Shown: piece by piece, positions 42,007 to 54,000 of the stretch
How the letters are laid out: each line of letters starts with the position of its first letter
How positions within the stretch are numbered: the first letter of the stretch is position 1
Source: Aquilaria yunnanensis
Lineage: Eukaryota; Streptophyta; Magnoliopsida; Malvales; Thymelaeaceae
NCBI GenBank assembly: GCA_039654915.1
Contig: CM077593.1
Location: 37,666,501-37,730,500 of the forward strand
Direction of reading: 5' to 3'
DNA: 64,000 bases
The notes under the pieces: generated by a model
The model's input: only the letters and a program-made list of their open reading frames with translations
What the model was told of the DNA's origin: nothing
Databases searched by the model: none
Translations under genes and position numbers: made by a program

Positions 42007-45000
42007 GAGGCTAACTTTTCTAATTCTTCATCTTGGGTATTGGATACTGGATGTGGATCTCACATTTGTGCAAATGTGCAGGATCTAAATAGAAGTAAAA
42101 GATTGGCCCGAGGTGAAGTGGACCTACGTGTTGGAAATGGAGCAAGGGTTGCTACCTTAGCCGTAGGGACTTATGTTCTCACTTTACCTAGTGGATTAGT
42201 TTTAGAATTAGACAACTACTACTTTGTGCCTACTATTAGTAGAAATTTGATTTCTGTTTCTTGTTTGGACAAGAAAGGTTTTCCATTTATAATAAAGGAC
42301 AAATGTTGTTCTATTTATTTGAATGAAATCTTTTATGGTAGTGCTCAAGTTAGCAATGGGTTGTATGTTCTAGACCTCAAAGATCCAATCTATAATATGA
42401 ATACCAAGAAGGTCAGATTAAATGATTCGAACCTGACCTATCTCTGGCACTGTCGCTTGGGCCATATAAATGAGACCCGCATATCCAAGCTCCATAAGGA
42501 TGTACTCTTGGACTCATTTGATTTTGAATAATATGAGACATGTGAGTCATGTTTGTTGGGCAAGATGACCAAAGCCCCATTCACAGGGCAAAGTGAAAGG
42601 GCTAATGACTTACTAGCACTCATACATAGTGATGTATGTGGCCCTATGTCTACACAGGCTAGAGTAGGTTTCCAATACTTCATTACTTTCACTGATGACT
42701 TCAGCAGATATGGCTATGTGTATCTCATGAGACACAAGTTAGAATCCTTTGAAAAGTTCAAAGAATTCAAGAATGAACTAGAGAATCAACTCGGGAAGAG
42801 TATTAAAGTTCTTTGATCAGATCGAGGTGAAGAGTACTTGGATTGAGAATTCCTTGACTATCTTAAGGAGTGTGGTATAGTATCACAACTCACTCCACCA
42901 GGTACACCTCAATGGAATGGTGTATCTAAAAGGAGAAATCGAACTCTGTTAGACATGGTTCGCTCTATGATGAGTCAAGCTGACCTTCCAAACTCCTTTT
43001 GGGGACATGCTCTAGAGACAACTGCTTTTACACTAAACCGAGTTCCATCTAAATCGGTTCAAAAGACACCATATGAGATATGGAGTGGGAGGCGTCCCAA
43101 TTTGTCTTTTATGAAGATTTGGGGCTGTGACGCTTATGTGAAACATCAATCCTCTGACAAAATAGGGCGCAAATCTCAAAAATGCCTTTTTGTTAGGTAT
43201 CCCAAAGAAACAAAGGGTTACTATTTCTACAATCCTTCTGAGCAAAAAGTGTTTGTTGGTCGAACTGGTGTCATTTTGGAGAAAGAGTTTATCTCTAAAG
43301 GAACTAGTGGGAGGAAAGTAGAACTTGAAGAAATTCAAGAACAACAAGGACACATCGAACCTGAAATGGAACCTGAACAGACACCGCAAGATGTTGTTCA
43401 AGAGTCTATTCCTGTAGCACAGAGCCCACGTAGGTCTGGTAGGATTCGGCGTGAGCTCGAGAGATCTAGATTTCTCGTGACTCACACCGGTGATGTGATG
43501 GTCATGGATCAGGATGAGCCCACAATGTACCAGCAAGCTATGTTCGGGCCTGACTCTGAGAAGTGGCTAGTGGCCATGAAATCTGAGATGGAATCCACGT
43601 ATGAAAATCAAGTACGGACTTTGGTTGACCCACCTGAAGGGGTAAAACCCATAGGGTGCAAATGGGTTTTCAAGAAGAAAACTAACATGGATGGTAATGT
43701 GATTACCTTTAAGGGATGATTGGTTGCAAAAGGTTTCAAGAAAATTCATGGTATTGACTATGATGAAACTTTTTCACCAGTTGCTATGCTTAAATCCACC
43801 AGAATTTTTTTTGCTATTGGTGCACACTATGATTATGAGATATGGCAAATGGATGTCAAAACTGCATTCCTAAATGGAAAGCTACTTGAGGATGTGTACA
43901 TGACACAACCTGAGGGTTTTGTCACTCCTGAGAATGCCAATAAAGTGTGCAAGTTGCAAAGGTCCATTTATGGACTGAAGCAAGCTTTTCGAAGTTGGAA
44001 TCTTCATTTTGATGATGCAATCAAAGAGTTTGGTTTTATCAAAAATGAAGATGAACCTTATGTCTACAAGAAGGTTAGTGGGAAAGCTATTGTTTTCTTG
44101 GTGTTGTATGTAGATGACATACTACTCATTGGGAATGACATTCTTGAGCTACAGTTTGTGAAGACTTGGCTAGGGAAATGTTTCTCTATGAGGGACTTGG
44201 GTGAAGCAGCCTATGTGTTAGGCATCAGGATCTATAGAGATAGATCTAGAAAGCTTCTTGGCATAAGTCAAAGTACATATATTGACAAGGTGCTAAAGAG
44301 GTTTAGAATGCAAGATTCCAAGAAAGGATTCTTGCCCATGTCACATGGTATCACTCTTTCTAGATCTCAGTGTCCGGGTACAACTGAAGAGAGAGAACGC
44401 ATGAGTAAGATTCCATATGCCTCAACAATTGGATCTATCATGTATGCCATGATATGTACTCATCCCGATGTCTCATATGCTTTGAGCATGGCGAGTAGGT
44501 ACCAATCAAACCCCGGTGTGAGTCACTGGATAGCTGTTAAGAACATCCTTAAGTACTTACGAAGGAGTAAGGATGCATTCTTGGTCTTTGGAGGTGAAGA
44601 TGAGCTCGTTGTAAGGGGTTACACCGATACAAGCTTCCAATCCGATAAGGATGATTTTAGATCGCAATCTGGTTATGTGTTTTGTATTGGTGGTGGTGCT
44701 GTGAGCTAGAAGAGTTCAAAGCAAGAGATAGTAGCTGACTCTACAACAGAATCTGAGTACATTGCCACCTCTGATGCTACGAAGGAGGCAGTTTGGATCA
44801 GGAAGTTCATGACTGAACTTGGAGTGGTTCCAAGCATTGTCGACCCGATAGAGCTCTATTGTGAGAACAATGGAGCAATCGAACAGGCTAAGGAACCTCG
44901 ATCTCACCAATGATCCAAACATATACTCCGACGCTATCATCTCATCAGGGAGATCATCGAGAGGGGTGATGTAAGGATATGCAGGACTTCGACAGATAGC

Positions 45001-45096
45001 AACATTGCTGATCCACTGACAAAGCCCCTTACGCAGCAAAAGCATGATAGCCATTCTAGGTCCGTTGGTATTAGATATATGGATGATTGGCTTTAG
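42007..45096 (+). pseudogene. Pol of copia element J (PR-INT-RT-RNase H)
   Basis: Protease site DTGCGSHIC at 42040. The integrase finger is HCRLGHIN..CESC (near 42450-42550), with HSDVCGP and TDDFSRYGY for the first Asp region and SDRGEEYLD after a stop for the second. The third catalytic position reads GVSKRRN where copia integrases have SERRN, so Glu is replaced by Lys. The reverse transcriptase shows WQMDVKTAFLNGKLLEDVY and YVDDILLIGND (near 44110). RNase H has YTDTSFQSDKDD and DSTTESEYIA. Stops lie near 42529, 42814, 42844, 43717, 44707 and 44911, several at former CGA, CAG or TGG codons. The end MDDWL and stop at 45096 match the family. Confidence 0.92.
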
Positions 45097-45099
45097 TGC

Positions 45100-45109
45100 A
45101 AGTGGGAGA
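45100..45109 (+). other. Polypurine tract of copia element J
   Basis: AAGTGGGAGA one base before the 3' LTR; this is the usual copia plus-strand primer. Confidence 0.85.
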
Positions 45110-45110
45110 T

Positions 45111-46528
45111 TGTTAGTGTTGTGCCCAGAAGCCAATCGTGAGATGATTGTATTTTTTGCACATTGAGTCATTATATTTTATTAAGGCATTAATCCAGCAA
45201 TTATGTTTGTTGTTTTGTTTCTGCGTAACTTAACAAACATAATTGTAACCCTAGAATAATGATATTCTTAAAAGTCCCTGGTCTAGTATTATTGTGGAGC
45301 GGGTTGCAATAATACATAACGACTAGCATATGTGGAGACTAATATGAGATATGTAGCCTACATATGGGTACAAGTTGCAGAATTTGTGTACTGGACCGAC
45401 CCACCATGAGAACACTACATGGATAGTTATATGAGTGTCATAAGTGATTCTCATAGTGATCAAGGTATATGTAGTCCTTCGACCTAAGATCATCAAGTTT
45501 CCCTACATGTGAGTCACATACTTTGATACTTTCCTTTGTTGCACGTAACTGAGTGAACTTGAAGGAGGTCATTGGGTATGTCACATATCATGCGGAGGGA
45601 TTTTTATGATCAAGATGGGATTTGTCCCTCCTATGTAATGGGAGTGATATCTTCGGGCCCCTTGATAGAGTAAGACTTAGAAAAATGCATGGCCATGCTC
45701 GGATGAGTTGATATACGATATCAATGTCATCAGTTTAAGTTTGTCTACTCGGTAATCAAGAAACCAAAGATTGGGCTATACGAGAGTGACACATTCTATG
45801 TCTCGTGCTTAGTCTTGATATCTTGGACAAAGTGACAATGGCATATATCGGTGATGATCATAAAGGTTTAGTCGAATCATCGACAATCTTGTCACTTTGG
45901 TAGCAATGATGTGTTGCTAGACACCGCTCATTGCTTATGATCATAAATGTGATTTATGATCATTGCCAACGTGGTAAGAGCCTATTGGGTCGCACAGATA
46001 GAGCTATTTGGATCATTAGAGTGCATGGGCTAATAATTTCAATTTTGGTTTCACAATAATTTCGTATTAATAATGGGCCCAATAGTTGAGCCATTATTAA
46101 GCCCAAAATTAAAGCCTAACAAGATTAGGGCTTTGAAACCTATTAGGCCTGGAAGTTGACTCTCACTATAAATACAACTTCTAGTGAGAAATTCGTAGGG
46201 CTCCTTGCCCTAGCCTCCCAAAAGGACAGCCGCACTCTTCTCTTGCAATTCCTTGGGGGACGCAAGCTAGCACTGCAAGCGCAAGAGAAACGCATCTGCC
46301 GGGATGTGGTGGAAGCGTGGTGATCCCGAGAGGCTCATGTGGATACCATAGAGAGCCTGAACACGTCAACTATTCAGGTTTTGTGATTCGAGTCTACAGT
46401 TGAGTGATAGATCTCAACCGAAAATTAGGTATGAAAATTTTTGAACACCCGGTTTACCCCGTTTTCACTTCGATCCTGGAGGGTTTCGATTAAATTCTGC
46501 TGCTCTGTTTGGCTCCCGAAACCCATCA
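45111..46528 (+). repeat. 3' LTR of copia element J (1418 bp)
   Basis: TGTTAGTGTTGTGC to ACCCATCA, same length as the 5' LTR. Scattered substitutions separate the two (for example GGCCAAAAG versus GCCCAGAAG at the start), so the insertion is not recent. Confidence 0.95.
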
Positions 46529-48237
46529 GAGGTCACCTCTCTTGATACCTTTAGGTTTGACATCTAAGTTCATCGAGATGGCTGTCCTTTGCTGGAAGGC
46601 TTTTCCTATTAGTTCAGCCATTTCCTTATTTTCTTCGACCATGACAAGTTTGGTGCGCAAGCTGAGGTTGTTTCCTTCTTTGTCAAACACTTATACTCTA
46701 ATGCATGGTTGTACAATTTCAATAGGCATAAGAGCTTCAGTGCCGGATAGGAGTGAGAAAGGTGTTTCACCAGTAGCTCTTCTAGGGGTTGTTTAGTAAC
46801 TCCATAGTACACTTCTGAGTTCTCTAGGCCATTTTCCTTTGACTTCTTCCAACCTCTTCTTCAAACCATCTTTTATTGTCCTATTGGACACCTCAACTTG
46901 TCCATTGCTTTGAGGATGGGCAACTAAGGCGAAGTGTAATTTTACCCCAAGGTTGGTTGCAAATTCTTGGAACCCTTTGTTAATGAATTGGGAACCATTA
47001 TCTGCTACTATCACTCTCGGGACACTGAACCTACATATGATGTTCTTCCAAATGAACTTCTGGACGTCGTTTGTCAAAATTGTTGGAATGGGCTCTACTT
47101 CAATCGACTTCATGAGGTAATCTACCATAACTACGTAGAACTTCACTCCTCCAAGGGCCATCGGGGGAGGACTAATGAGGTCAATACCCCAAACAGCAAA
47201 GGGGCAAGGATAGTTAGCTAAAGTTATTGCTTTTGAGGGTGCTCATTGGATGGAAGTGTGTCACTAGCACTAATCGCTTCGTTTGACAATCTGCCTTCCA
47301 TCCTTCCTTAAAGAGGGCCAAAAATATCCTTGCCAAAGTAGTACCCCAGCAAGAACGTTAGTCCTGATGTGAGATCCATAGGATCCCTCATGGACTTTTT
47401 TCAGGATTATCTTGGTGTATTCTTCATTGATACACCTTTGCAAGGGATTTGCGTACCCTTCTCTGTACAATTCTTCTGTAATCATAAAATACCTTCCAGA
47501 GTGTCTACACAGCTTTGCAGCTTCCTTGGGATCCTGGGGTAAGGATGAGTCAATCAAATATTCTTTTATAGGATTTTTCCACCCTTTGTTTGGTGTAGTG
47601 AGTGCCATTATGGCTATGCTTAGGTGGTCAAGTACCTTGGCGGATTGTTTTGAATTAGCCAATAAGTCAACCTTGTTCTTTTTTAAGGTACCTTTTCTAT
47701 CTTAACCTTGTCAAACTCTTGGATCAATTTTTGATGAGGTCATGGTATTTTGCCAAGCTAGCATCCTTGGCACCGAATTCCCCCATTGTTTGCCAAACAA
47801 CCAACTATGAGTCATTGTAAGCCTTTAGATTCTTTACACCAACTCTTTTTGCCAATCTTAACCCTAATACAGGGGCTTCATATTCGATGATGTTGTTGGG
47901 GACTTAGAATCCAAACTTAATAGATTTCACCACTTCCATTCCCTCGGGGCCTCGAAGTATTATCCTGGCACCCTAGTGTTCTGATTCTGAAGCACCATCC
48001 ACGAACAATGCCCATTCATGTTCCTCATTTTTTAGGTTGTCGGGGCTGTCCTTATTCTTGGGCAATTTAGCAATAAAATCTACTAAAGCTTCGATGTTTA
48101 TGGCATTTCTCGCTCCACACATCATGTTGGACTATCCAAGCTCAATACACCACTTTGACAGCTCGCCCAAATGGTCTACCTTCTTCATGACATCCTAAAG
48201 GGGTAGGTTACTTTGTACCATGATAAGATGTTGTCAT
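46529..48237 (-). pseudogene. Integrase and RNase H of relic I, first part
   Basis: Minus-strand Tat pol. From the right it shows VMKKVDHLGELSKWCIELG (end of the first RNase H, near 48190), the second RNase H with stops (near 47900), then RYFMITEELYREGYANPLQR and an integrase finger HEGSYGSHI (47662-47270). A second open piece (47161-46793) reads VVMVDYLMKSIEVEP, ADNGSQFINKGF and SNGQVEVSNRTIKDGLKKRL. The catalytic Asp and Glu of the last two motifs are intact, but frameshifts separate the parts. It abuts relic D near 48237. Confidence 0.85.
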
Positions 48238-48489
48238 AAAGATGGAATAGATGGTTGAGACAATGTAGGCCACCATAGCTCGGCTAAAGGCCAAGCTCAA
48301 GCACATGAAAGTATAGAGCAAACTAGGGCAAAAGAGAATAGAGAAGTAGAACAAGGTAGTAGGAGGAGGAGGCCTAGCAAAGAGCCAGTGTTTGCAGATC
48401 AAGCAAGTAAGAATGGTCATGATGATGATGATGAGGGTAAGGAATAAAGGAGACAACCGAAAGCTAGGAGAGTTAGATCATGGGTAAGA

Positions 48490-50195
48490 CAAGAACCAAG
48501 AGTAGATGTGGAAGAAAGTCCAGAAGTGGAAGAACTGGACACTAACACTACTCAAAGGAGGGCTAAACCTCCTAAAGAGCTTACTACAAGAGGAAGGAAA
48601 CAAAGAGGTAGAACTCGAGACATAGAAGCAAAAGGCAAAAGACCAAATGAAGGTGGTCTTAAGGAGGGCCATTCGGAAGGATTCATGCCACTAAAGCCTT
48701 CCGTTTTTAGAGGTGGGAGTGACCCTGAAGAGGCTAAGTTCTAGGTCTTCAAAGTGGAGAAGATATTTGAGAGGATTGAAGAATCCTTCACTCAAAAGGT
48801 GCTACTAGCCACCTTCAAGCTTGGAGGAAACGCAGAGCTTTGGTGGAGAGTTGTACAAAGAACTTCTGAGAGCAAGAATTAGAGACTGCCACCTGCCAAA
48901 AGATGGTCAATGAGGTGGGCCAAGTTCCTTTAAGGCTTTCAACAACAATATGTGAGCGTTGCCCTAATCGATCAAAAACAAGTAGAATTTGATCAACTGG
49001 AGCAAAGAAATCTCAGTGTGATGGAGTATGAGCAAAACTTCAATAGCTTGATAAGATATGCTCCACAATATGATGGGTAAGAGGAGCATAGAACCAAGAG
49101 GTTCTTAAGACACTTAAGGCCTGAGCTGAGGCAAATCCTTAGAAATACTCAAAGCTGTGGGAGTCAAAGACTTCTGTCAAGCAGTGCAAAGAACCATAGC
49201 ACTTGAACAAGAATTCAAGGAGCAGACCAAGAGTGGCCCATGAAGTGGAAGTGGCACACACAAATGTCATAAGAAAAGAGTTAGAGAAGAGGACCACAAC
49301 AATATGGTGCACAGTGCTCTAATTGTGGGAAATTCCATGGCAACAAGGCATGCTTCAAGCTAACAAATGGTTGCCACAAGTGTGGAGCACCTGATTAGTG
49401 GGTTATGGATTACCTTAATAGAGGAGATGAGAAGAAGATGCTAGGGAGGTTAAACCTTCGATGGGCTAGAGGGCAGCTACCAATGCCACTCATGAAGCCC
49501 AATGTCCAAAACCAGGGATGGAATCAACTGCCTAAGCTGCCATAGGAGCAAAGAGGGTAAAATCCACCTCTTGGTAGAGTGTTTTAGCTTGAGACATTGA
49601 AGAGACTGCCAGATGCACTAAAGGCTAAGCCATTGGTGAAAGAGGCTAGCCCCTAGAGGCTAAGCAGAAGGGCACTCAAAGGTACCATTTACCTTAATGG
49701 CTAGTTAGTATCTACTTTGTTTGATACTACAACTTCACTGCCTATAGTTTCCTCTAAATTGGTTAAGGCCATGAACCTGGAAGTAAGAAACATGACAGAA
49801 ATGTACATAGTCCAAATTGTTGGCAATGAAATACTAGTTACTTATGACATAGTATAAAATTATGTGATTACGTTTGATAAGTTGAAACTTAAGGCAGACC
49901 TGATAGTGTTGAGGACTTATGACTATAACATAATCTAAAGCATGAATTGGCTAAGTGAAAACAAAGTAGTGATAGATTGTCACGCAAGACAACTATTGAT
50001 GCCTGGTTGTAAACCATTTGAACTAGAGAAATCACTTAAACTAGGCTTAGATTGCCAAGATGAATTAGTGAAACAAGTGTCTTTGAAAGTTGAACATGAA
50101 TATTTGGGATTGAATGAACATAGGGTAGCCGGTGAACTTAGCCAAAACCCTATAGTCTAGGAGTGCCCAAAGCTCTTTCCCACAGACGTACCTAG
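48490..50195 (+). pseudogene. Gag and protease of relic D
   Basis: Gag motifs KPSVFRGGSDPEEAKF, LLATFKLGGNAELWWR, then FDQLEQRNLSVMEYEQNFNSL and FLRHLRPELRQILR, with stops between. A double zinc knuckle follows (CSNCGKFHGNKAC near 49317, then CHKCGAPD). Protease remains read STLFDTTTSLPIVSS near 49710, where DTGA would be expected, so the site is changed. The last open piece, 49942-50160, begins MNWLSENKVVIDCHARQL, the region after the protease. The gag start upstream of 48490 is uncertain; it is Lys/Arg/Glu-rich there. Unlike the Tat copies, this has a standard CCHC knuckle. Confidence 0.78.
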
Positions 50196-50200
50196 ACTAC

Positions 50201-51042
50201 TGATAGCCAAAGGCTATCGCGTCTATCTGGCCGAACTCCCTGCCACAAGAATGGCCAGAAGAAACTGGCGCTACCCGAGTAAAGGTGGGATCATACACCT
50301 TGGGAGATAGCCGAAGAGCTCCGAGGCCCCCGAGGTTGTAAACAGATCGCCTTCGGAAAAGAAGCACCAGCTATTTGCGGGCTGAACATGATCTCCCCGA
50401 AGGCGGAACTCCCTAAAGCTGGGTACCCCCGAACTGAGGGCGTGTTTCCTGAAGAGGCACCGTCTGTACCAAAGGACGACTTCGCCCAGGGACCTCGGGA
50501 GTACGGTAGGAGCATTTAAGGAAGCATTTAAGGAAGCCTCTGACACGTCCTTTCACAGACGTCATAAGCCGCCTCAAAAGGCGCTCTGACACGCTGATGC
50601 CATCAAAATCACATCATGGCCCATCTCAGCACAAGGCTCAAGGCAACTTGCTACCAGCTATCTGCCCCCTACGCCCAGAAACTCAGGGAACATCCAACCG
50701 AACACGTGTCGCGATCTGAACGGGCTAGGTACTCCTATAAATACCAGGAAATAAATACTTGGCAGGAGGTTGGTTGGCAAAGATCTGACTCCCAAACTCT
50801 TAGAAAATCACCAGGCGAGACTCTTCAGCCCCTTTGTGCTATTTCCTCTGCCTTTTCTCAGCCATCACTGACTTGGGCGTCGGAGGCTCCCCACCCGGAA
50901 ACACATTCCGGGGGCCTCCTAACCCTTTATTTCTGGACTTTCAGGCACACTCCCAAGGGCGAACCATCCTCCAGGCGTTCTTCCTCCCAGAAGTCTCTCC
51001 ACCAGTCATCATGACTCTAAACGATGAGGCCCCCGGCCATCA
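50201..51042 (+). repeat. 5' LTR of Tat element C (842 bp)
   Basis: TGATAGCCAAAGGCTATCGC to GGCCATCA. It lacks about 35 bases present in the 3' LTR (after GCTCCGAG, near 50322). The gag ATG lies at 51011 within it. Confidence 0.95.
50703..50742 (+). promoter_or_regulatory. LTR promoter: G-box/ABRE plus TATA (element C)
   Basis: CACGTGTC at 50703-50710 and CTATAAATA at 50734-50742, about 24 bases apart. The same pair occurs in the LTRs of A, B, G, H and E. CACGTG is a bZIP/bHLH G-box, and ACGTGTC is the core of ABA-response elements in plants. Stress or ABA inducibility is an inference. Confidence 0.65.
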
Positions 51043-54000
51043 TTTGGCACCGTCTGTGGGAACCCGCTCTGAGATTGCCGTCGTTGAAACTCGGCGTTCT
51101 AAGGACAAGGGACTCCCGAGGTCTCCGTCCGCGCCTGAGACACAACCGGCTACTGAGCAAACACTCCCAGGGACTTCTGCGTCTAAGGAAGACCGCCCTC
51201 TAGAAATCACTATGAGCTTTATGAGGGAGTTTCAGTGTTCGATCCTGGCCGAAATGACACAACAGATCGACCGAAGATGGTCACAGCAGATACAGGCCCA
51301 AAGACATCCCTCACCTGCATGCCCTTGGGAGAAAAGTCAGAAGTCGACCCATCGCAGTTCGGGAGTCGTAGACCCGCGCGAAGAGTCGTCCACGGAGAAT
51401 ATACCCCTCGGGAAATGGCCTGTAGGACAAACTGGGTCCAAACGACCGAAAGTCTCACAGCGAAGGAGTTCGTCGCCTGAGGCGAGGTCCCTGTCCCCTC
51501 AGCGCCGAACTCGCTCCCCGAAGAGGCGCCCACGATCTCCCTTCCCTGAAGAAGGGGCTAGTGCCACAGTGCTTATGGAGAGGATATTAGCACGGCTAGA
51601 TAGGGTGGAGAAACAAATGGCCAGAAAACCCGTTTGGGCCAGACTTTCGGGAACATTCTGCGAAGATGACTCCCTATTCATTCAGGCCGTTGTTGAGGTA
51701 GCCATGCCAGGTGACTTCGGAGTACCTCGGTTGGAGATTTATGATGGCCGTACTGATCCACAGGCCCATCTGACGAAGTACAGACGCAGCATGATAATGC
51801 ACGGTGCTGACGACGCTACCATGTGCAAGTGCTTCGAAGTCACCCTCACAGGACCAGCAACTGCTTGGTACAATTCATTGCCTTCAGGGACCAACACTGA
51901 GTTCCAGGAGTTGTCCACGGCCTTCACGCAGCAATTCATTGCGAGTCGACCTACTGCGAAGATGCATGTCCAGATGTTCGACATAGAGCAGAAAAACGGA
52001 GAAACCATCCGAGACTATGTCGAAAGATTCAACAGGGAAGCTCTGAGCGTCCCAGACTTTCGGCCCGAAATCCGCATTCTTGCCATGACACGGGGCCTTC
52101 GGCGAGACTCACAGCTGTTTTATGAGTTCTCAAAGGACCCCCCGGACGCCCTCGGAGAATTTTACCGAAGGGCAGAACAGCACGTGACCGCCGAGGAACT
52201 AAGAATGGCTGGGCCGAAGTCCGATCACCACCCCGTCGAAGGGTCCAATCAACAAGCTCGGCGTCTGACCGAACAGGCAGGACGACCTCGGAGGATGCGT
52301 GGCAAGAAACCCCAAAGTTTCACACCACTGAGCACTACACGGACCAACATCCTCATGGTGCTGGAAAGGCAAGGGACGCAGATTTGGCGGCCAAGGGCCA
52401 TGACCGCCGAGAATAAGAAGAATGCAAAGAAGTTCTGCCAGTTTCATCGCGACCACGGTCATGACACCAAAGACTGCTTCCAGCTGAAGAAGTACATAGA
52501 GTCACTGATAAAGCAGGGCCAACTTCGGAAATACCTGCGGATGCCATCCCCAAAAGGCAGAATAATGGAGGAAGAAAGGGCCGAAGATGAGGACTATGAC
52601 TCCGACAAGCGGAGTGACCGAAGTCCAAAAAGGCGCCCTCTACCTCCGGCAGGGGTTATCCAAACCATCACCACGGGGCTCCCATCCTCGGAAAGAAAGC
52701 GGAAGGCCAGAGAGATCGCTGCCATGGAATATGAGAGCCCGGCAAAGAAACTGGCTCGCAAGGACGGATCCACCGTCATCTTCCCCCATGACGATCCGTT
52801 GCTAATCATGGCAAGGATAGGGAACTGGGACGTCAAGAGAGTGTTGCTTGATGATGGATCAAATACTGACGTCCTATTCTCACATTTACTGCCGAACTTG
52901 GACATCTCCAGCAGCGAGCTTAAGCCTGTCACCTCGCCTACCTTCGGGGTTGGACTGTCCAAACTCCCAGTTCTTGGATGGATCGACCTCCCCCTGATGA
53001 AAAAGGAACTTCGGTCGACGGAACAGCTGAGTTGTACGCCTCCACAATGGCGAGATTTATCATCATGGACGTTCCTTCTTCGTACAACGCCATCCTTGGA
53101 AGGCAGACACAGGGAAACTTGCACATTCGCCCTGATGTGAAGTACTTGACTGTCACATTCGCCACCAAGGATGGGGATGCAGAGGTCTTCATAGATCAAG
53201 CCGAGGTGAGGAAGGTGTTTGTGAAAGCATGAAAAGCTCCGGCAAATAACCTCGCACAAACAATAGAGGCAAAAGAGAAGGGCAAAGAAGGAGAACCCCC
53301 AAGAGCAGAAACAGAAACAGTGGAACTTGTCCCAGGACAATCTACCCGAATAGGGAAGAGCTTGCCCGAAGGTGACAAGAAAAACCTTGTATCTTTTCTA
53401 CTGGGAAATAAAGATCTCTTTGCCTACTCGCCGAAAGACATGCCAAGGGTGCACCCTGGCATAATACAGTATAGCCTCAATGTAAGCCCGGAAGCAAAGC
53501 CTGTCCGGCAAAAGAAACGAAGCATCTCAGCCCATAAGAGCAACTTTGTGAAAACCGAAGTCCAACGCCTGTTGGACGCTGAAGTGATCAGGGAGGTCAA
53601 ATACCCTGAATGGTTAAGCAACGTGGTGATTGCCACAAAAGAAGGAAGCAGCAAACTCCGGATGTGCATCGACTTCAGAAATTTGAACGATGCTTGCCCG
53701 AAAGACTCACCCCCTTTTCCGCCAATTGACCAACTGGTAGACTCAACTGCCGAATACGGGCTCCTAAGTTTCCTAGACGCTTTCAACGGCTACCATCAAA
53801 TAAAGATGGACCCCGAAGATGAAGAAAAAACCGCCTTCATCACCGAGGGAGGAACGTACTGCTACGTCAGGATGCCCTTCGGGCTTAAAAATGCAGGAGC
53901 CACCTACCAAAGGTTGATGAACAAAGTCTTTAAAGACCAAATGGGGAGAGACATGGAGGTGTATGTTGACGATATGATAGTCAAAAGCAAGCTCCCTAGC

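Larger units (their letters stand above)
38199..46528 (+). mobile_element. Complete Ty1/copia element J (8330 bp, defective)
   Basis: Two LTRs of equal length (1418 bp), PBS, long leader, gag, and pol in the copia order protease-integrase-RT-RNase H, then a polypurine tract. The target duplication is GACGT on the left (38194-38198) and GAGGT on the right (46529-46533), one mismatch. It is inserted in the integrase of relic I. At least six in-frame stops and a frameshift make it non-autonomous. Confidence 0.95.
37885..48237 (-). mobile_element. Minus-strand Tat relic I, split by copia element J
   Basis: Pol remains read from about 48237 leftward to 38010, then a non-coding 3' side that element B entered. 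The copia element J (38199-46528) sits in the integrase C-terminal domain; removing J and one target repeat restores colinear homology. LTRs and gag of I are not in the window. Confidence 0.85.

Noticed and set aside
52594..53340. 248-codon minus-strand frame opposite gag-pol of C
   Set aside because: A shadow of the protease/RT coding strand. Similar shadow frames appear opposite the same region of A, broken at different places.
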